Part shown: positions 43,138 to 51,629 of the stretch, in pieces
Layout of the letters: each line of letters starts with the position of its first letter
How positions within the stretch are numbered: position 1 is the stretch's first letter
Assembly: GCA_964589785.1 (NCBI GenBank)
Contig: CAZPUQ010000006.1
Coordinates: 1 to 64,000, forward strand
Source: JAGVSR01 sp964589785
GTDB taxonomy: Bacteria > Pseudomonadota > Alphaproteobacteria > Rhizobiales > Hyphomicrobiaceae
DNA length: 64,000 nucleotides
Reading direction: 5' to 3'
Notes under the pieces: generated by a model
Seen by the model: only the letters and a program-made list of their open reading frames with translations
Told to the model about the DNA's origin: nothing
Database searches by the model: none
Position numbers and translations under genes: made by a program

Positions 43138-44424
43138 TTACTTCAGCGGCGCGGGTGAGACGTCTGCGAAGCGATATTTGACGCCCACCGTCACTTCCCA
43201 CTGCTCCATCGTCAGGGCGTACGTGCCGGCCGGGTTTGCGAGCTCCGGGCCGTGCATCGTCTCCTCGGGCGCGTAGGAGCCGGCGAGCTCCAGCGAGAGG
43301 GCTTCGTTCCAGCGATACTCGAATCCGCCCGTGAAATGCTGCTGCACGGTGGCCGGCGCGATGATGTTGAACGTGACGTCGCGCGGAGTGAGCGGACTGG
43401 TGTTGTACGAGTAGCCGGCGCGGACCGTGACATCCTCAGTCGCCCGCCATTCGGCTCCGACCTTGAGAACGTCGATATCGGTCCAGCCGAATCCCGGACC
43501 GTCGTTGCTGCCGAACTGATGGCCGGCGAACAGATTGGTGGACGGATTGGAGATCGAGGCGATCTGGCTGTACCAGATATGCTTGTAGTCCGCGAGAACG
43601 GTCAGGCTCGGCGTCACGTCGACGGCTATTCCGGCCTGCAGGCTGGCGGGGATATCGAAATCACCCTGCTCGGCGAAGAGACCACGGTATTTGTTGAACT
43701 CCTGCTGGTAGATGCGCGAGTTGCCTGCAACGCCCAGACGCACGCCTCTGGCGAGCGACCATTCGACGCCAGCGCGCACGCCGGCGCCCCACGAGACGTC
43801 CACATCCCGATTGGAGAAATTGGCCGGATCGATAGAGCCGGGACCGAAACCGGACAGGTTTCCGAGCCCATAAAGCTTGATCTGCTGGCGAGAGACGATG
43901 GGCGCGATGCCGATGGAAAGCCCAGGAGCCAGGCTCTTTGCGAAGGCCACGGAAAGCAGGGCTTGCTGAAAATCGACGCCCACCTTGCCCGCGCTGCCGA
44001 AGATGTACGAACCGGCCGGCCAATTGGTGTTCATGCCGCCGCCGCCGTAGAGGCTGATACCTATCACATCGGCGAAGGGCAGGCCGACGTTGCGATAAGT
44101 CACGCCGAGATTGGGGATGACGAAGTAGTCGCTGTTGCTCTCGTACGTGCCCGGCGGCGTGAACACGGTATCGGTCGCGGTGATCTGGCGCGGCGGGCTG
44201 AAAAGTGTCGCGGCGAAATTCACTTCCGCAGGCGCGTTGAGAAGGCCGGCCGGGTTGAGCGATGTCGACGTGCTGTCGCGGCCATCGGCAACGCCGGCGC
44301 CGCCCAGGGCTTTCTGGCGTGCGCCATATCCGTACTGGAAGTAGCCGTCCGTTGCCGAGGCGCCAGAGCCAAGAGTTGTGATCGCCGCGATCGAAACCGC
44401 GGCAGTGCGAATGGACGTCTTCAT
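43138..44424 (-). CDS. OmpP1/FadL-family outer membrane porin
   Basis: A 428-residue outer membrane beta-barrel. A signal peptide (about 1-24) precedes the FadL N-terminal plug motif (DGYFQYGYGARQKALGGAGVADGRDSTSTSLNPAGL). Many alternating amphipathic strands follow and the protein ends in VGVKYRFADVSPAPLK. FadL proteins pass hydrophobic molecules such as fatty acids or aromatics across the outer membrane. It is convergent with the alcohol dehydrogenase gene. Confidence 0.9.
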   Translation of the reverse strand: MKTSIRTAAVSIAAITTLGSGASATDGYFQYGYGARQKALGGAGVADGRDSTSTSLNPAGLLNAPAEVNFAATLFSPPRQITATDTVFTPPGTYESNSDYFVIPNLGVTYRNVGLPFADVIGISLYGGGGMNTNWPAGSYIFGSAGKVGVDFQQALLSVAFAKSLAPGLSIGIAPIVSRQQIKLYGLGNLSGFGPGSIDPANFSNRDVDVSWGAGVRAGVEWSLARGVRLGVAGNSRIYQQEFNKYRGLFAEQGDFDIPASLQAGIAVDVTPSLTVLADYKHIWYSQIASISNPSTNLFAGHQFGSNDGPGFGWTDIDVLKVGAEWRATEDVTVRAGYSYNTSPLTPRDVTFNIIAPATVQQHFTGGFEYRWNEALSLELAGSYAPEETMHGPELANPAGTYALTMEQWEVTVGVKYRFADVSPAPLK

Positions 44425-44544
44425 GATGGCCCCCCGATCGTGATGCTAAGGTGAGCAACGTAGGCTTGAGCGACAGAGCGGCGAACGAAGGAGTTCATCT
44501 AAGAATATCGCTCGGGCGCATTTCGCGATAACGCCCCGGCGAAA

Positions 44545-44577
44545 ACGAAAATGCGGCGATGACTAGGTCACCGCCGC
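44545..44577 (-). terminator. Terminator downstream of cysK
   Basis: GCGGCGATGAC and GTCACCGCCGC pair around TAG with one mismatch; on the minus strand ATTTTCGTTTTCG follows. It lies 26 bases after the cysK stop and fits as its terminator. Confidence 0.7.
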
Positions 44578-44603
44578 TTTGCTGCTGTGATGAGCTCATG
44601 AAG

Positions 44604-45587
44604 TCAGGCGAAGAGATCGCTCGAGAAATAGCGCTCGGCCGCCGAGGGGGCGAACGTCACGATTGTCTTGCCGGCGAACGCTTCGCGGGCGGCGACGACG
44701 AGGGCGGCATACACGTTGGCTCCCGTCGAGATGCCGCCGGGAACGCCTTCGACGTTGGCCAGATGGCGGGCGTACTCGAAGGCCTTGTCGTTCGGAACCG
44801 TGACGATCTCATCGATCAGGTTACGGTCGAGGACAGCGGGGACGAAGCCCGCGCCGATGCCCTGGATCTTGTGCGGACCCTTCTGGCCGCCGGAGAGAAC
44901 CGGGCTGTCTTCCGGCTCCACCGCGATGATGCGGACGCCGGGCTTGCGCGCCTTCAGGACGCGGCCGACGCCGGTCAGCGTGCCGCCCGTGCCGACGCCG
45001 ACGACGATGGCATCGACGTTGCCGCCGGTATCGCGCCAGATCTCCTCCGCCGTGGTGCGCTCGTGAACAAGCGGGTTCGCCGGATTCTCGAACTGGCTGG
45101 GGCTCACCGCGCCCGCGATCGATTGCAACAGCTCCGCGGTCCTTGCGAGCGCGCCGCCCATGCCGGCACCCGCGGGCGTCAGCTCGAGCTCGGCACCCAG
45201 ATGCTTCAGGATCTTGCGCCGCTCCAGCGACATCGATTCCGGCATCACGAGGATCAGGCGATAGCCGCGCGCGGCGGCGACGAAGGCAAGCCCGATACCG
45301 GTGTTGCCCGACGTCGGCTCGATCAGCACGGTCTCGGACGCCGAGATCCGTCCTTGCGCTTCGAGCGCATCGATCATCGCGACGCCGATGCGGTCCTTGA
45401 CCGACGACAGGGGATTGAAGAATTCGAGCTTCAGCAGGACGTCCGCCAGGGCGTCCGCGCGTTTCTGCAGGCGGTTGAGGCGCACGAGCGGCGTGTGCCC
45501 GATGGTCTCTGCGATGCTGTCGTAGACGCGGCCGCGTCCCCAGGTCGTTGTTCCGGCCAGCGTCTTGAAGTCGACGATCTCGTTCAT
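44604..45587 (-). CDS. cysK: Cysteine synthase A (O-acetylserine sulfhydrylase)
   Basis: A 327-residue PLP enzyme forming cysteine from O-acetylserine and sulfide. IGHTPLVRLNRL, the PLP lysine in NPLSSVKDRIG, the substrate loop PTSGNTGIGLAFVAAARGY and the GVGTGGTLTG phosphate cup are present. The start MNEIVDFKT has GAGGACC upstream; the longer frame upstream lacks a site. Together with cysE and sbp it makes this a cysteine-biosynthesis region around the encapsulin. Confidence 0.94.
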   Translation of the reverse strand: MNEIVDFKTLAGTTTWGRGRVYDSIAETIGHTPLVRLNRLQKRADALADVLLKLEFFNPLSSVKDRIGVAMIDALEAQGRISASETVLIEPTSGNTGIGLAFVAAARGYRLILVMPESMSLERRKILKHLGAELELTPAGAGMGGALARTAELLQSIAGAVSPSQFENPANPLVHERTTAEEIWRDTGGNVDAIVVGVGTGGTLTGVGRVLKARKPGVRIIAVEPEDSPVLSGGQKGPHKIQGIGAGFVPAVLDRNLIDEIVTVPNDKAFEYARHLANVEGVPGGISTGANVYAALVVAAREAFAGKTIVTFAPSAAERYFSSDLFA

Positions 45588-45851
45588 ATGGTCCTCGACG
45601 GTGGCCAGCGCATTACGGAGACGCAAAGCGCATGGCAGAGCGGTCGCGAGCGAGAGGTACGCTCCAGGCCGGGCATCGGGAACGAAGGAGTTTTGATTAG
45701 CTTATTCGGTTCGCTGACAAGGCCGGCGGCGCGGGGCCAACGGCGCGCGCGACGCGCTTGGGAGAAAGTCCCGTCGAGTTTTGCCGCGACTTGGCAAAGG
45801 CGGACGAGGCATGGAATGGCGCAGTTCCACCGATGCTGACGAGGTTTAGCT

Positions 45852-46526
45852 GTGAAATCCTGTTTGCAAGTGCTCAAGCTGGCTGTCATGCTGTGGCCGG
45901 CGACGCTGTCCGCGGCCGCCGCCGCCGATTGCACCTCCTCCGTGACCGAGGCCTTCGAAAAGCTGCGCGGGAGCAAGGCCTTCCGGATGGAGACGCGGAT
46001 CGTCAACGCCCAGGGCAAGCTCAACATGACGGTCGACTACATGCCGCCCGACCGCATGCATCAGAAGATCCGTCTCGACGAGCAGCCGCAGGAGATGGAG
46101 CTGATCGTGATCGGCGAGAAGGCGTGGTCGAACCAGGGGCAGGGCTGGGTCGCGCTGCCGGATAATTTTTCTGCCGAGGTGGCGAAGCAGGTCAAGACGA
46201 CGCTGGCCGGCGCGACGAAGGTCGAGGCCGCCTATGCCTGCCGCTCGGACGAGACGATGGAAGGCAAGACGGTCGCGGCGTACGAGGCGGAGCTGAAGCC
46301 GCCCGCCGAGGAGGAGCCCGTCCGCAAGCCGGCCGCCGCGGCAGACAAGCCGGAAGCGCCGAAGGGTCCGGCGAACAAGCAGACGCTCTACGTCGACAAG
46401 GCGACGGGCCTGCCGCTGCGCAACGTCGTCACCGACGGAAGCGATGCCAGCAAGCGGCTGTTCGACGGCTGGTTCCGCACGGCGGTCGACATCGCGATCG
46501 AACCGCCGGTGACGGCGACCCGGTAA
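45852..46526 (+). CDS. Exported LolA-like lipoprotein-sorting-fold protein
   Basis: A 224-residue protein with a signal peptide (about 1-25, ending AAAA). The mature part (FEKLRGSKAFRMETRIVNAQGKLNMTVDYMPPDRMHQKIRL, ELIVIGEKAWSNQGQGWVALP) resembles the LolA/outer-membrane-lipoprotein-sorting fold. A Pro/Glu/Lys-rich insertion lies at about 155-180. Starts at a GTG with GAGG upstream. It is divergent from cysK and convergent with the mxaX-like gene. No direct evidence for a role in methanol oxidation. Confidence 0.7.
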   Translation: MKSCLQVLKLAVMLWPATLSAAAAADCTSSVTEAFEKLRGSKAFRMETRIVNAQGKLNMTVDYMPPDRMHQKIRLDEQPQEMELIVIGEKAWSNQGQGWVALPDNFSAEVAKQVKTTLAGATKVEAAYACRSDETMEGKTVAAYEAELKPPAEEEPVRKPAAAADKPEAPKGPANKQTLYVDKATGLPLRNVVTDGSDASKRLFDGWFRTAVDIAIEPPVTATR

Positions 46527-46548
46527 ACGGACCGGCGGCGGCCGGGGG

Positions 46549-47226
46549 CTATTCGATGCGCCCGGTCGGCCCCGGCAGATGCTTCAGCGCGATGCGCATG
46601 AGCTCGGGCAGGCTGCGCGCGCCGAGCTTGGTCTTGATCTGCGAGCAGGTGTTCGCGATCGTCTTGTAGCTGACGTTCAACTCCTGCGCGATGACGCCAT
46701 AGGGCTTGCCCTCTGCGATGAGCTGCAGCGTCTGCAGCTCGCGCAGCGTCAGCGACTTGAACGGGCTCGTCGTCGAGCGCGCCTCGCTGAAGACGACGTC
46801 GGAGGCGACCTCCTGGCTGAGATAGGCCTTGCCCTGGCGCACGCGATGGAAAGCCGTCAGGAATTCCTCCGAAGGGGCGTCCTTCAGGACGAATCCCGTG
46901 ACGCCGAGCTCCAGGGCACGGCGGACGATCATGGGATCGCGGTGCATGCTGAGCACGAGGATCGGCGTCTTCTTGTCGTGCATGCGCAGGCGGCGCACGA
47001 ATGACAGTCCGCCGAGCGCGGCCGACTTGATCGACAGGTCGACGATGATGAGCGCCGGCTTGTTGGCGCGGTATTGCCGGTAGCCCTCCGCCAGGCTCGC
47101 AGCCTGCACGACGCGGGCCATCTTCGTGTCCTCGAGAATGCGGGCGCACCCCTGCAGGACGAAGGGATGGTCGTCGATGATGAGCACCGTCATGGGGTTC
47201 TGAACCGTCATTTTTGAAAGCTGCAT
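46549..47226 (-). CDS. mxaX: LuxR/NarL-type response regulator, MxaX-like
   Basis: A 225-residue regulator: receiver domain (TVLIIDDHPFVLQGCARIL; phospho-acceptor Asp in IIVDLSIKS) and a LuxR-type helix-turn-helix (SLTLRELQTLQLIAEGKPYGVIAQELNVSYKTIANTCSQIKTKLG). It starts two bases after the histidine kinase gene. The kinase-regulator pair read away from mxaF matches the moxYX/mxaYX arrangement of Paracoccus, where it is needed for methanol dehydrogenase expression. The exact start is uncertain, since neither of the first ATGs has a strong ribosome binding site. Confidence 0.82.
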   Translation of the reverse strand: MQLSKMTVQNPMTVLIIDDHPFVLQGCARILEDTKMARVVQAASLAEGYRQYRANKPALIIVDLSIKSAALGGLSFVRRLRMHDKKTPILVLSMHRDPMIVRRALELGVTGFVLKDAPSEEFLTAFHRVRQGKAYLSQEVASDVVFSEARSTTSPFKSLTLRELQTLQLIAEGKPYGVIAQELNVSYKTIANTCSQIKTKLGARSLPELMRIALKHLPGPTGRIE

Positions 47227-47228
47227 GG

Positions 47229-48698
47229 CTATACTGCCTGTTGCGTTGGGATGGGTATGGTGATCGAGAGCATCGTTCCGCCCTCGCTCCCGGGGCTGAT
47301 CGCGAGAGTTCCGTTGAGAAGACGGACGCGTTCGCGCATGGCGGTGATGCCGAAGCCGAATGGCGTGGCGGGCGCAAGTCCGCGCCCGTTGTCGGCAATT
47401 GCAAGGAAGACGTCGTGGCTGTTTCCGGCGGAGGGCGGCCTTCCCGCGCCGGTAAGAGACAGCCGGATGTCGATGGCGGTGGCCTTGCCGTGGCGCAGCG
47501 CGTTCGTGATGCCTTCCTGGACGCAGCGGTAGATCGTGAGATCGATCGCCTCGCCGAACGTGTGGGGAAGGCCCTCCACGGCGCGGCCGAAGCGGACGTC
47601 GGGGTTGGCGCGGGCGAAGCCCGTCACGAGATCTGAGAGCAGGTCCGCGACCGATACGCGGCCGAGCGCCACAGGACGCAGTCGTGCGAGCAGGCTGCGA
47701 TTCATGGCGCGAAGCTTGTCGCTGATGGTGACAAGCTCGGACGCGGCCGCGAGGATCGGCTGCGACTGCTCCGCCGGCAGCGCCTGTGCGAGGCGCTTGA
47801 TCGAGCCGGTGTTCGCCATGATGCCGAAGAGACAGGGGCCGACCTCGTCGTGCAGGTCGGCGGCGATCTGGCGCCGCTCGTCCTCCTGCACCGCGATGAG
47901 CTGGCGATAGAGCCGGGCGTTGTCGGCCTTCGCCTTCTGAAGAGCGCTCGCCAGCTTGTTGAAATTGTCCGAGATCGCGGACAGCTCCTGGATCTTCGCA
48001 TCCGGCAGGCGGACGTCGTAGTGGCCATCCTCCAGCTCGCGCATGCCGCTGGCGAAGCTCGTGAGCGGTCCCAGGACATAGCCGAGGATGAAGTAGAGGC
48101 CGAGAGTCGTCAGAACGAGGCCCGCGATCGACCAGATCGCCAGCTTGCGCAGCAGCACCCAGGCCTCGGCGATCTCGTCGTCGGGCTTAGCCGCCAGGGA
48201 GATGCTGGCGACGCGCTGCCCGCGGACTGTGAGATCGACGTTGCGCACATCGGGCCTGGGCTGGACAAGGCGGATGAACCACGCCGGCGCATCGTCGTCA
48301 TCGCCGCCGACCCTATCCTCGTCCCGGCTCGTCAGCTTGATCGTGGTGCCGTCGCGCCGCGTCAAGGTCGCCGTAATGTGCCGCGCACGCGAGAGCTCGC
48401 TTCCCAGGACGGCGACGACGCTCTCGATCTCGCGCTCGGTGTCGAGCTTGGAGAACTGCGCGCCGATGTACTGCTGCCAGAGCTCAAGATGGAAGCTCGT
48501 CTCCACGTTGGCCCGCCCGCGCGCATCGATGACGCCCACCGAGCCGGCGAGAAGCCCCGTGATCAGGAATGTCGCGAGGATCGCCGTCAGGATCTGCCAG
48601 CGGATCGGAATGCCGTGCCACCATCTCGACAAGCGCGAGGGCTGAGCCGCGTCCGGCAACGCCATGGCATCCAGTGTGGGTCTGCGCGCCGGTTCCAT
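47229..48698 (-). CDS. mxaY: NarX-type sensor histidine kinase, MxaY-like
   Basis: A 489-residue membrane kinase. Two spans (about 33-53 and 188-210) enclose a periplasmic sensor of about 130 residues, followed by HAMP (YVLGPLTSFASGMRELEDGHYDVRL), a HisKA_3 phospho-acceptor (VQEDERRQIAADLHDEVGPCLFGI) and an ATPase domain (IADNGRGL, FGFGITAMRERVRLLNG). It probably phosphorylates the downstream regulator. Starts two bases after the lipoprotein gene, giving a three-gene operon divergent from mxaF. Confidence 0.85.
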   Translation of the reverse strand: MEPARRPTLDAMALPDAAQPSRLSRWWHGIPIRWQILTAILATFLITGLLAGSVGVIDARGRANVETSFHLELWQQYIGAQFSKLDTEREIESVVAVLGSELSRARHITATLTRRDGTTIKLTSRDEDRVGGDDDDAPAWFIRLVQPRPDVRNVDLTVRGQRVASISLAAKPDDEIAEAWVLLRKLAIWSIAGLVLTTLGLYFILGYVLGPLTSFASGMRELEDGHYDVRLPDAKIQELSAISDNFNKLASALQKAKADNARLYRQLIAVQEDERRQIAADLHDEVGPCLFGIMANTGSIKRLAQALPAEQSQPILAAASELVTISDKLRAMNRSLLARLRPVALGRVSVADLLSDLVTGFARANPDVRFGRAVEGLPHTFGEAIDLTIYRCVQEGITNALRHGKATAIDIRLSLTGAGRPPSAGNSHDVFLAIADNGRGLAPATPFGFGITAMRERVRLLNGTLAISPGSEGGTMLSITIPIPTQQAV

Positions 48699-48700
48699 CG

Positions 48701-49204
48701 CTACGGCCGCTTTCCGTACAAGCGCTTGAGCTCGGCCAGGGCGTCGACGCGACTGAGGCCTTCGCTGCGCAGATTGACGTAGTGCTGGCCGATGGAGCCG
48801 TATCCTTCCGTCTGACCGGCTTCCCCGGGCACCTCGGCCAGATCCTGCAGGATGCCGATCGCGCGATCGTCGTGTCCCTTGGCGTTGAGCATGTCCTCGA
48901 TCTGCACCGTTCGATTGGCGATCATGCGCTCGCTCTCGCGGTAGAGCCGGTGCGCCGTCTCGAGGAGCTGCTTGACGCGCTGGACGTCGGGATCGGTGGC
49001 CGCTCGCAACGTGTCTTCATTCCGGCTGACAAGCCATTGCTCGGGAGGAAGATCCGTCTCGATGTCGAGCCACGCAACATGGTGCCGCGCCGGCGCCTGC
49101 TTCGTGCCGTCCTCGGACTCGAACACGACCTGCTGCTCCTCTCCGCAGCCCGTCAAAAGCGTCGCGGCGACGACGAGCATAAGACGGAGGGTTCGAGATG
49201 CCAT
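48701..49204 (-). CDS. Lipoprotein, first gene of the mxa regulatory operon
   Basis: A 167-residue lipoprotein with a lipobox (LVVAATLLTGC), so it should be membrane-anchored by Cys-19. The mature part is helical and charged (RVKQLLETAHRLYRESERMIANRTVQIEDML). No family recognised. Its position before the kinase and regulator genes parallels moxZ in Paracoccus moxZYX, but sequence identity with MoxZ cannot be asserted. It may help the kinase sense a periplasmic signal. Confidence 0.7.
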   Translation of the reverse strand: MASRTLRLMLVVAATLLTGCGEEQQVVFESEDGTKQAPARHHVAWLDIETDLPPEQWLVSRNEDTLRAATDPDVQRVKQLLETAHRLYRESERMIANRTVQIEDMLNAKGHDDRAIGILQDLAEVPGEAGQTEGYGSIGQHYVNLRSEGLSRVDALAELKRLYGKRP

Positions 49205-49261
49205 CGGCGCAGTCTCTGGCTTGAGCGAAACCGCGGGCGCTGAAGGCCCGACCGAGGCTGG

Positions 49262-49282
49262 CGGCGCCTGTCGGAGGCGCCG
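49262..49282. repeat. Hairpin in the mxa divergent region
   Basis: CGGCGCCT and AGGCGCCG form a perfect 8-bp stem with a five-base loop, 58 bases upstream of the lipoprotein gene. It lies in that gene's likely leader or promoter. Confidence 0.45.
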
Positions 49283-49298
49283 AACAGGCCGGCATCCG

Positions 49299-49317
49299 TG
49301 TAATGTTACAGCATTAC
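49299..49317. promoter_or_regulatory. Nested palindromes in the mxaF divergent promoter region
   Basis: TGTAA-TG-TTACA (49299-49310) overlaps GTAATG, six bases, CATTAC (49300-49317). The AT-rich symmetrical elements lie between the two divergent transcripts and are candidate sites for the MxaX-like LuxR-type regulator. Confidence 0.5.
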
Positions 49318-49388
49318 TCCCTGTGCAATGGCATAGGTATCCCGTTGGTGTTGCAAGATGTTCCCGTCAAGTTCTAGGACTTGGACTA

Positions 49389-49418
49389 AAGACCAGTCTT
49401 CGCCTTGCGTTCTAACGT
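49389..49418 (+). promoter_or_regulatory. Candidate mxaF promoter
   Basis: AAGACC and TAACGT are spaced by eighteen bases, resembling the AAGACA/TAGAAA, 18-base arrangement reported for mxaF of Methylobacterium extorquens. The -10 match is poor. It implies a leader of about 185 bases containing the hairpin CTGCCT/AGGCAG at 49445-49460. Confidence 0.3.
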
Positions 49419-49608
49419 CCTGACCGCGGCCGAGCTCGTCCCGCCTGCCTAGCCAGGCAGACCGGGGAGCGGGGAGGTCGCCAACTCGGGCATTGGCCGG
49501 CATCGGCCTGACGTGCCCGGCCCCGGCGGCGAAGCTCAAGGGTCGATCTCGATCGATCCGAAAGTGGCGACCGGCGGACGCTTTGGGTGGAAACGCGAGG
49601 TTAGATAG

Positions 49609-51471
49609 ATGAAAAAGCAACTCTCTGCGGGGCTGCTGGCGACGGTGTCCATCGTCGCCATGTCGGCTGGTGCCGTTGCGAACGACAAGCTCCACGAGCT
49701 GTCGAAGAGCAACGAGAACTGGGTCATGCCCGGTAAGAACTACAGCTCTCAGAACTACGTCACGAGCAAGCAGATCAACGCCGAGAACGTGAAGGGGCTG
49801 CGCGCTGCGTGGTCCTTCTCGACGGGTCTTCTGCACGGCCACGAGGGCACGCCCCTCGTCATCAACGGCAAGATGTACGTCCACACGTCGTTCCCGAACA
49901 ACACGTTCGCGCTCGACCTCAACGACCCGGGCCACATCCTGTGGCAGCACAAGCCGAAGCAGGACCCGGCCGCGCGCTCGGTCGCCTGCTGCGATCTCGT
50001 GAACCGCGGTCTCGCCTACTGGCCGGGTGACGGCAAGACGCCGGGGCTCATCATCAAGACCCAGCTCGACGGCCATCTGGTTGCGCTCAACGCCGAGACC
50101 GGCGAGGAGTTCTGGAAGGTCGAGAACGGCGACATCAAGGTCGGCCAGACGCTGACGCAGGCTCCCTACGTCATCAAGGACCTCGCCCTCGTCGGTTCGT
50201 CGGGCGCCGAGCTCGGCGTGCGCGGCCACACCACGGCCTACAACGTCAAGACCGGCGAGCAGGTCTGGCGCGTGTATGCCACGGGTCCCGACAACGAGGT
50301 TGCGCTTGCCGACGACTTCAACTCGGCCAACCCGCACTACGGCCAGAAGGGCCTCGGCACGGGTACCTGGGAAGGCGACGCCTGGAAGATCGGCGGCGGC
50401 ACGAACTGGGGCTGGTACGCCTACGACCCGGAGACGAACCTCTTCCACTACGGCTCGGGCAACCCGGCGCCGTGGAACGAGACGATGCGTCCGGGCGACA
50501 ACAAGTGGACCATGACCATCTGGGGTCGCGACGCCGACACGGGCAAGGCCAAGTTCGGCTATCAGAAGACCCCGCACGACGAGTGGGATTATGCCGGCGT
50601 CAACGTCATGATCCTCTCGGAGCAGAACGACAAGGCTGGCAAGAAGCGCAAGCTTCTGACCCATCCCGATCGCAACGGCATCGTCTACACGCTCGACCGC
50701 GAGAACGGCGACCTGGTCTCGGCCAACAAGCTCGACGACACGGTCAACTGGGTCAAGCAGGTCGACCTGAAGACGGGTCTGCCGGTGCGCGATCCTGAGT
50801 TCGGCACGCGCATGGACCACAAGGGCAAGGAAATCTGCCCGTCGGCCATGGGCTACCACAACCAGGGCCACGACAGCTACGATCCCACGAAGGAACTCTT
50901 CTACCTGGGCATCAACCACATCTGCATGGACTGGGAGCCCTTCATGCTTCCCTACCGTGCCGGCCAGTTCTTCGTCGGCGCGACCCTGTGGATGTACCCG
51001 GGCCCGAAGGGCGATCGCGAGAACTATCTCGGCCTCGGCCAGATCAAGGCCTACAACGCGATCTCCGGCGAGTACAAGTGGGAGAAGATGGAGCGCTTCT
51101 CGGTCTGGGGCGGCACGCTCGCCACGGCCGGCAACCTGGTGTTCTATGGAACGCTCGACGGCTTCATCAAGGCCCGCAACTCGGATACCGGCGAGCTGTT
51201 GTGGAAGTTCAAGCTTCCCTCGGGCGTGATCGGTCACCCGATGTCGTATGAGCACAACGGCACGCAGTACGTCGCCATCATGTACGGTGTCGGCGGCTGG
51301 CCGGGCGTCGGCCTCGTGTTCGACCTGCAGGATCCGACCGCCGGCCTCGGTGCCGTCGGTGCCTTCAAGAACCTGCAGAACTACACGCAGATGGGTGGTG
51401 GTCTCATGGTGTTCTCGCTCGACGGCAAGGGCCCCTACGACAACCTCTCGGTCGGTGAATACAAGGGCTGA
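49609..51471 (+). CDS. mxaF: Methanol dehydrogenase large subunit (calcium type)
   Basis: A 620-residue periplasmic PQQ enzyme oxidising methanol to formaldehyde. The signal peptide ends near AVAND (24). The vicinal disulfide C127-C128 (SVACCDL), the catalytic base D327 in DEWDYAGV and beta-propeller tryptophan motifs are present. A329 occupies the position where lanthanide XoxF enzymes have an additional Asp, so this is the calcium-dependent MxaF. It is the first gene of mxaFJGI and has GAGG upstream. Electrons pass to MxaG. Confidence 0.98.
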   Translation: MKKQLSAGLLATVSIVAMSAGAVANDKLHELSKSNENWVMPGKNYSSQNYVTSKQINAENVKGLRAAWSFSTGLLHGHEGTPLVINGKMYVHTSFPNNTFALDLNDPGHILWQHKPKQDPAARSVACCDLVNRGLAYWPGDGKTPGLIIKTQLDGHLVALNAETGEEFWKVENGDIKVGQTLTQAPYVIKDLALVGSSGAELGVRGHTTAYNVKTGEQVWRVYATGPDNEVALADDFNSANPHYGQKGLGTGTWEGDAWKIGGGTNWGWYAYDPETNLFHYGSGNPAPWNETMRPGDNKWTMTIWGRDADTGKAKFGYQKTPHDEWDYAGVNVMILSEQNDKAGKKRKLLTHPDRNGIVYTLDRENGDLVSANKLDDTVNWVKQVDLKTGLPVRDPEFGTRMDHKGKEICPSAMGYHNQGHDSYDPTKELFYLGINHICMDWEPFMLPYRAGQFFVGATLWMYPGPKGDRENYLGLGQIKAYNAISGEYKWEKMERFSVWGGTLATAGNLVFYGTLDGFIKARNSDTGELLWKFKLPSGVIGHPMSYEHNGTQYVAIMYGVGGWPGVGLVFDLQDPTAGLGAVGAFKNLQNYTQMGGGLMVFSLDGKGPYDNLSVGEYKG

Positions 51472-51629
51472 GCCTGAAGGCTAGCCACATTGGACGCCGC
51501 AGCGGTTCGCGCCTCAAATTCTCCTCGGGCTTCAGAACCGCTGCGGTGTTCACCTTCTCGACAGCAAGTTTCCGTGGCAGGCGCCAACGCGCCTCTCGAG
51601 TACTCGTTCCTACTTTCGAGGTGATCCCG

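Noticed and set aside
43138..44424. FadL-like porin as part of the encapsulin operon
   Set aside because: It is on the opposite strand, convergent with the alcohol dehydrogenase, and a terminator follows the cargo gene, so there is no operon link.
49609..51471. Possible lanthanide-dependent XoxF methanol dehydrogenase
   Set aside because: The residue two after the catalytic D327 is Ala (DYA), not the Asp required for lanthanide binding, and mxaI is present. It is calcium-type MxaF.
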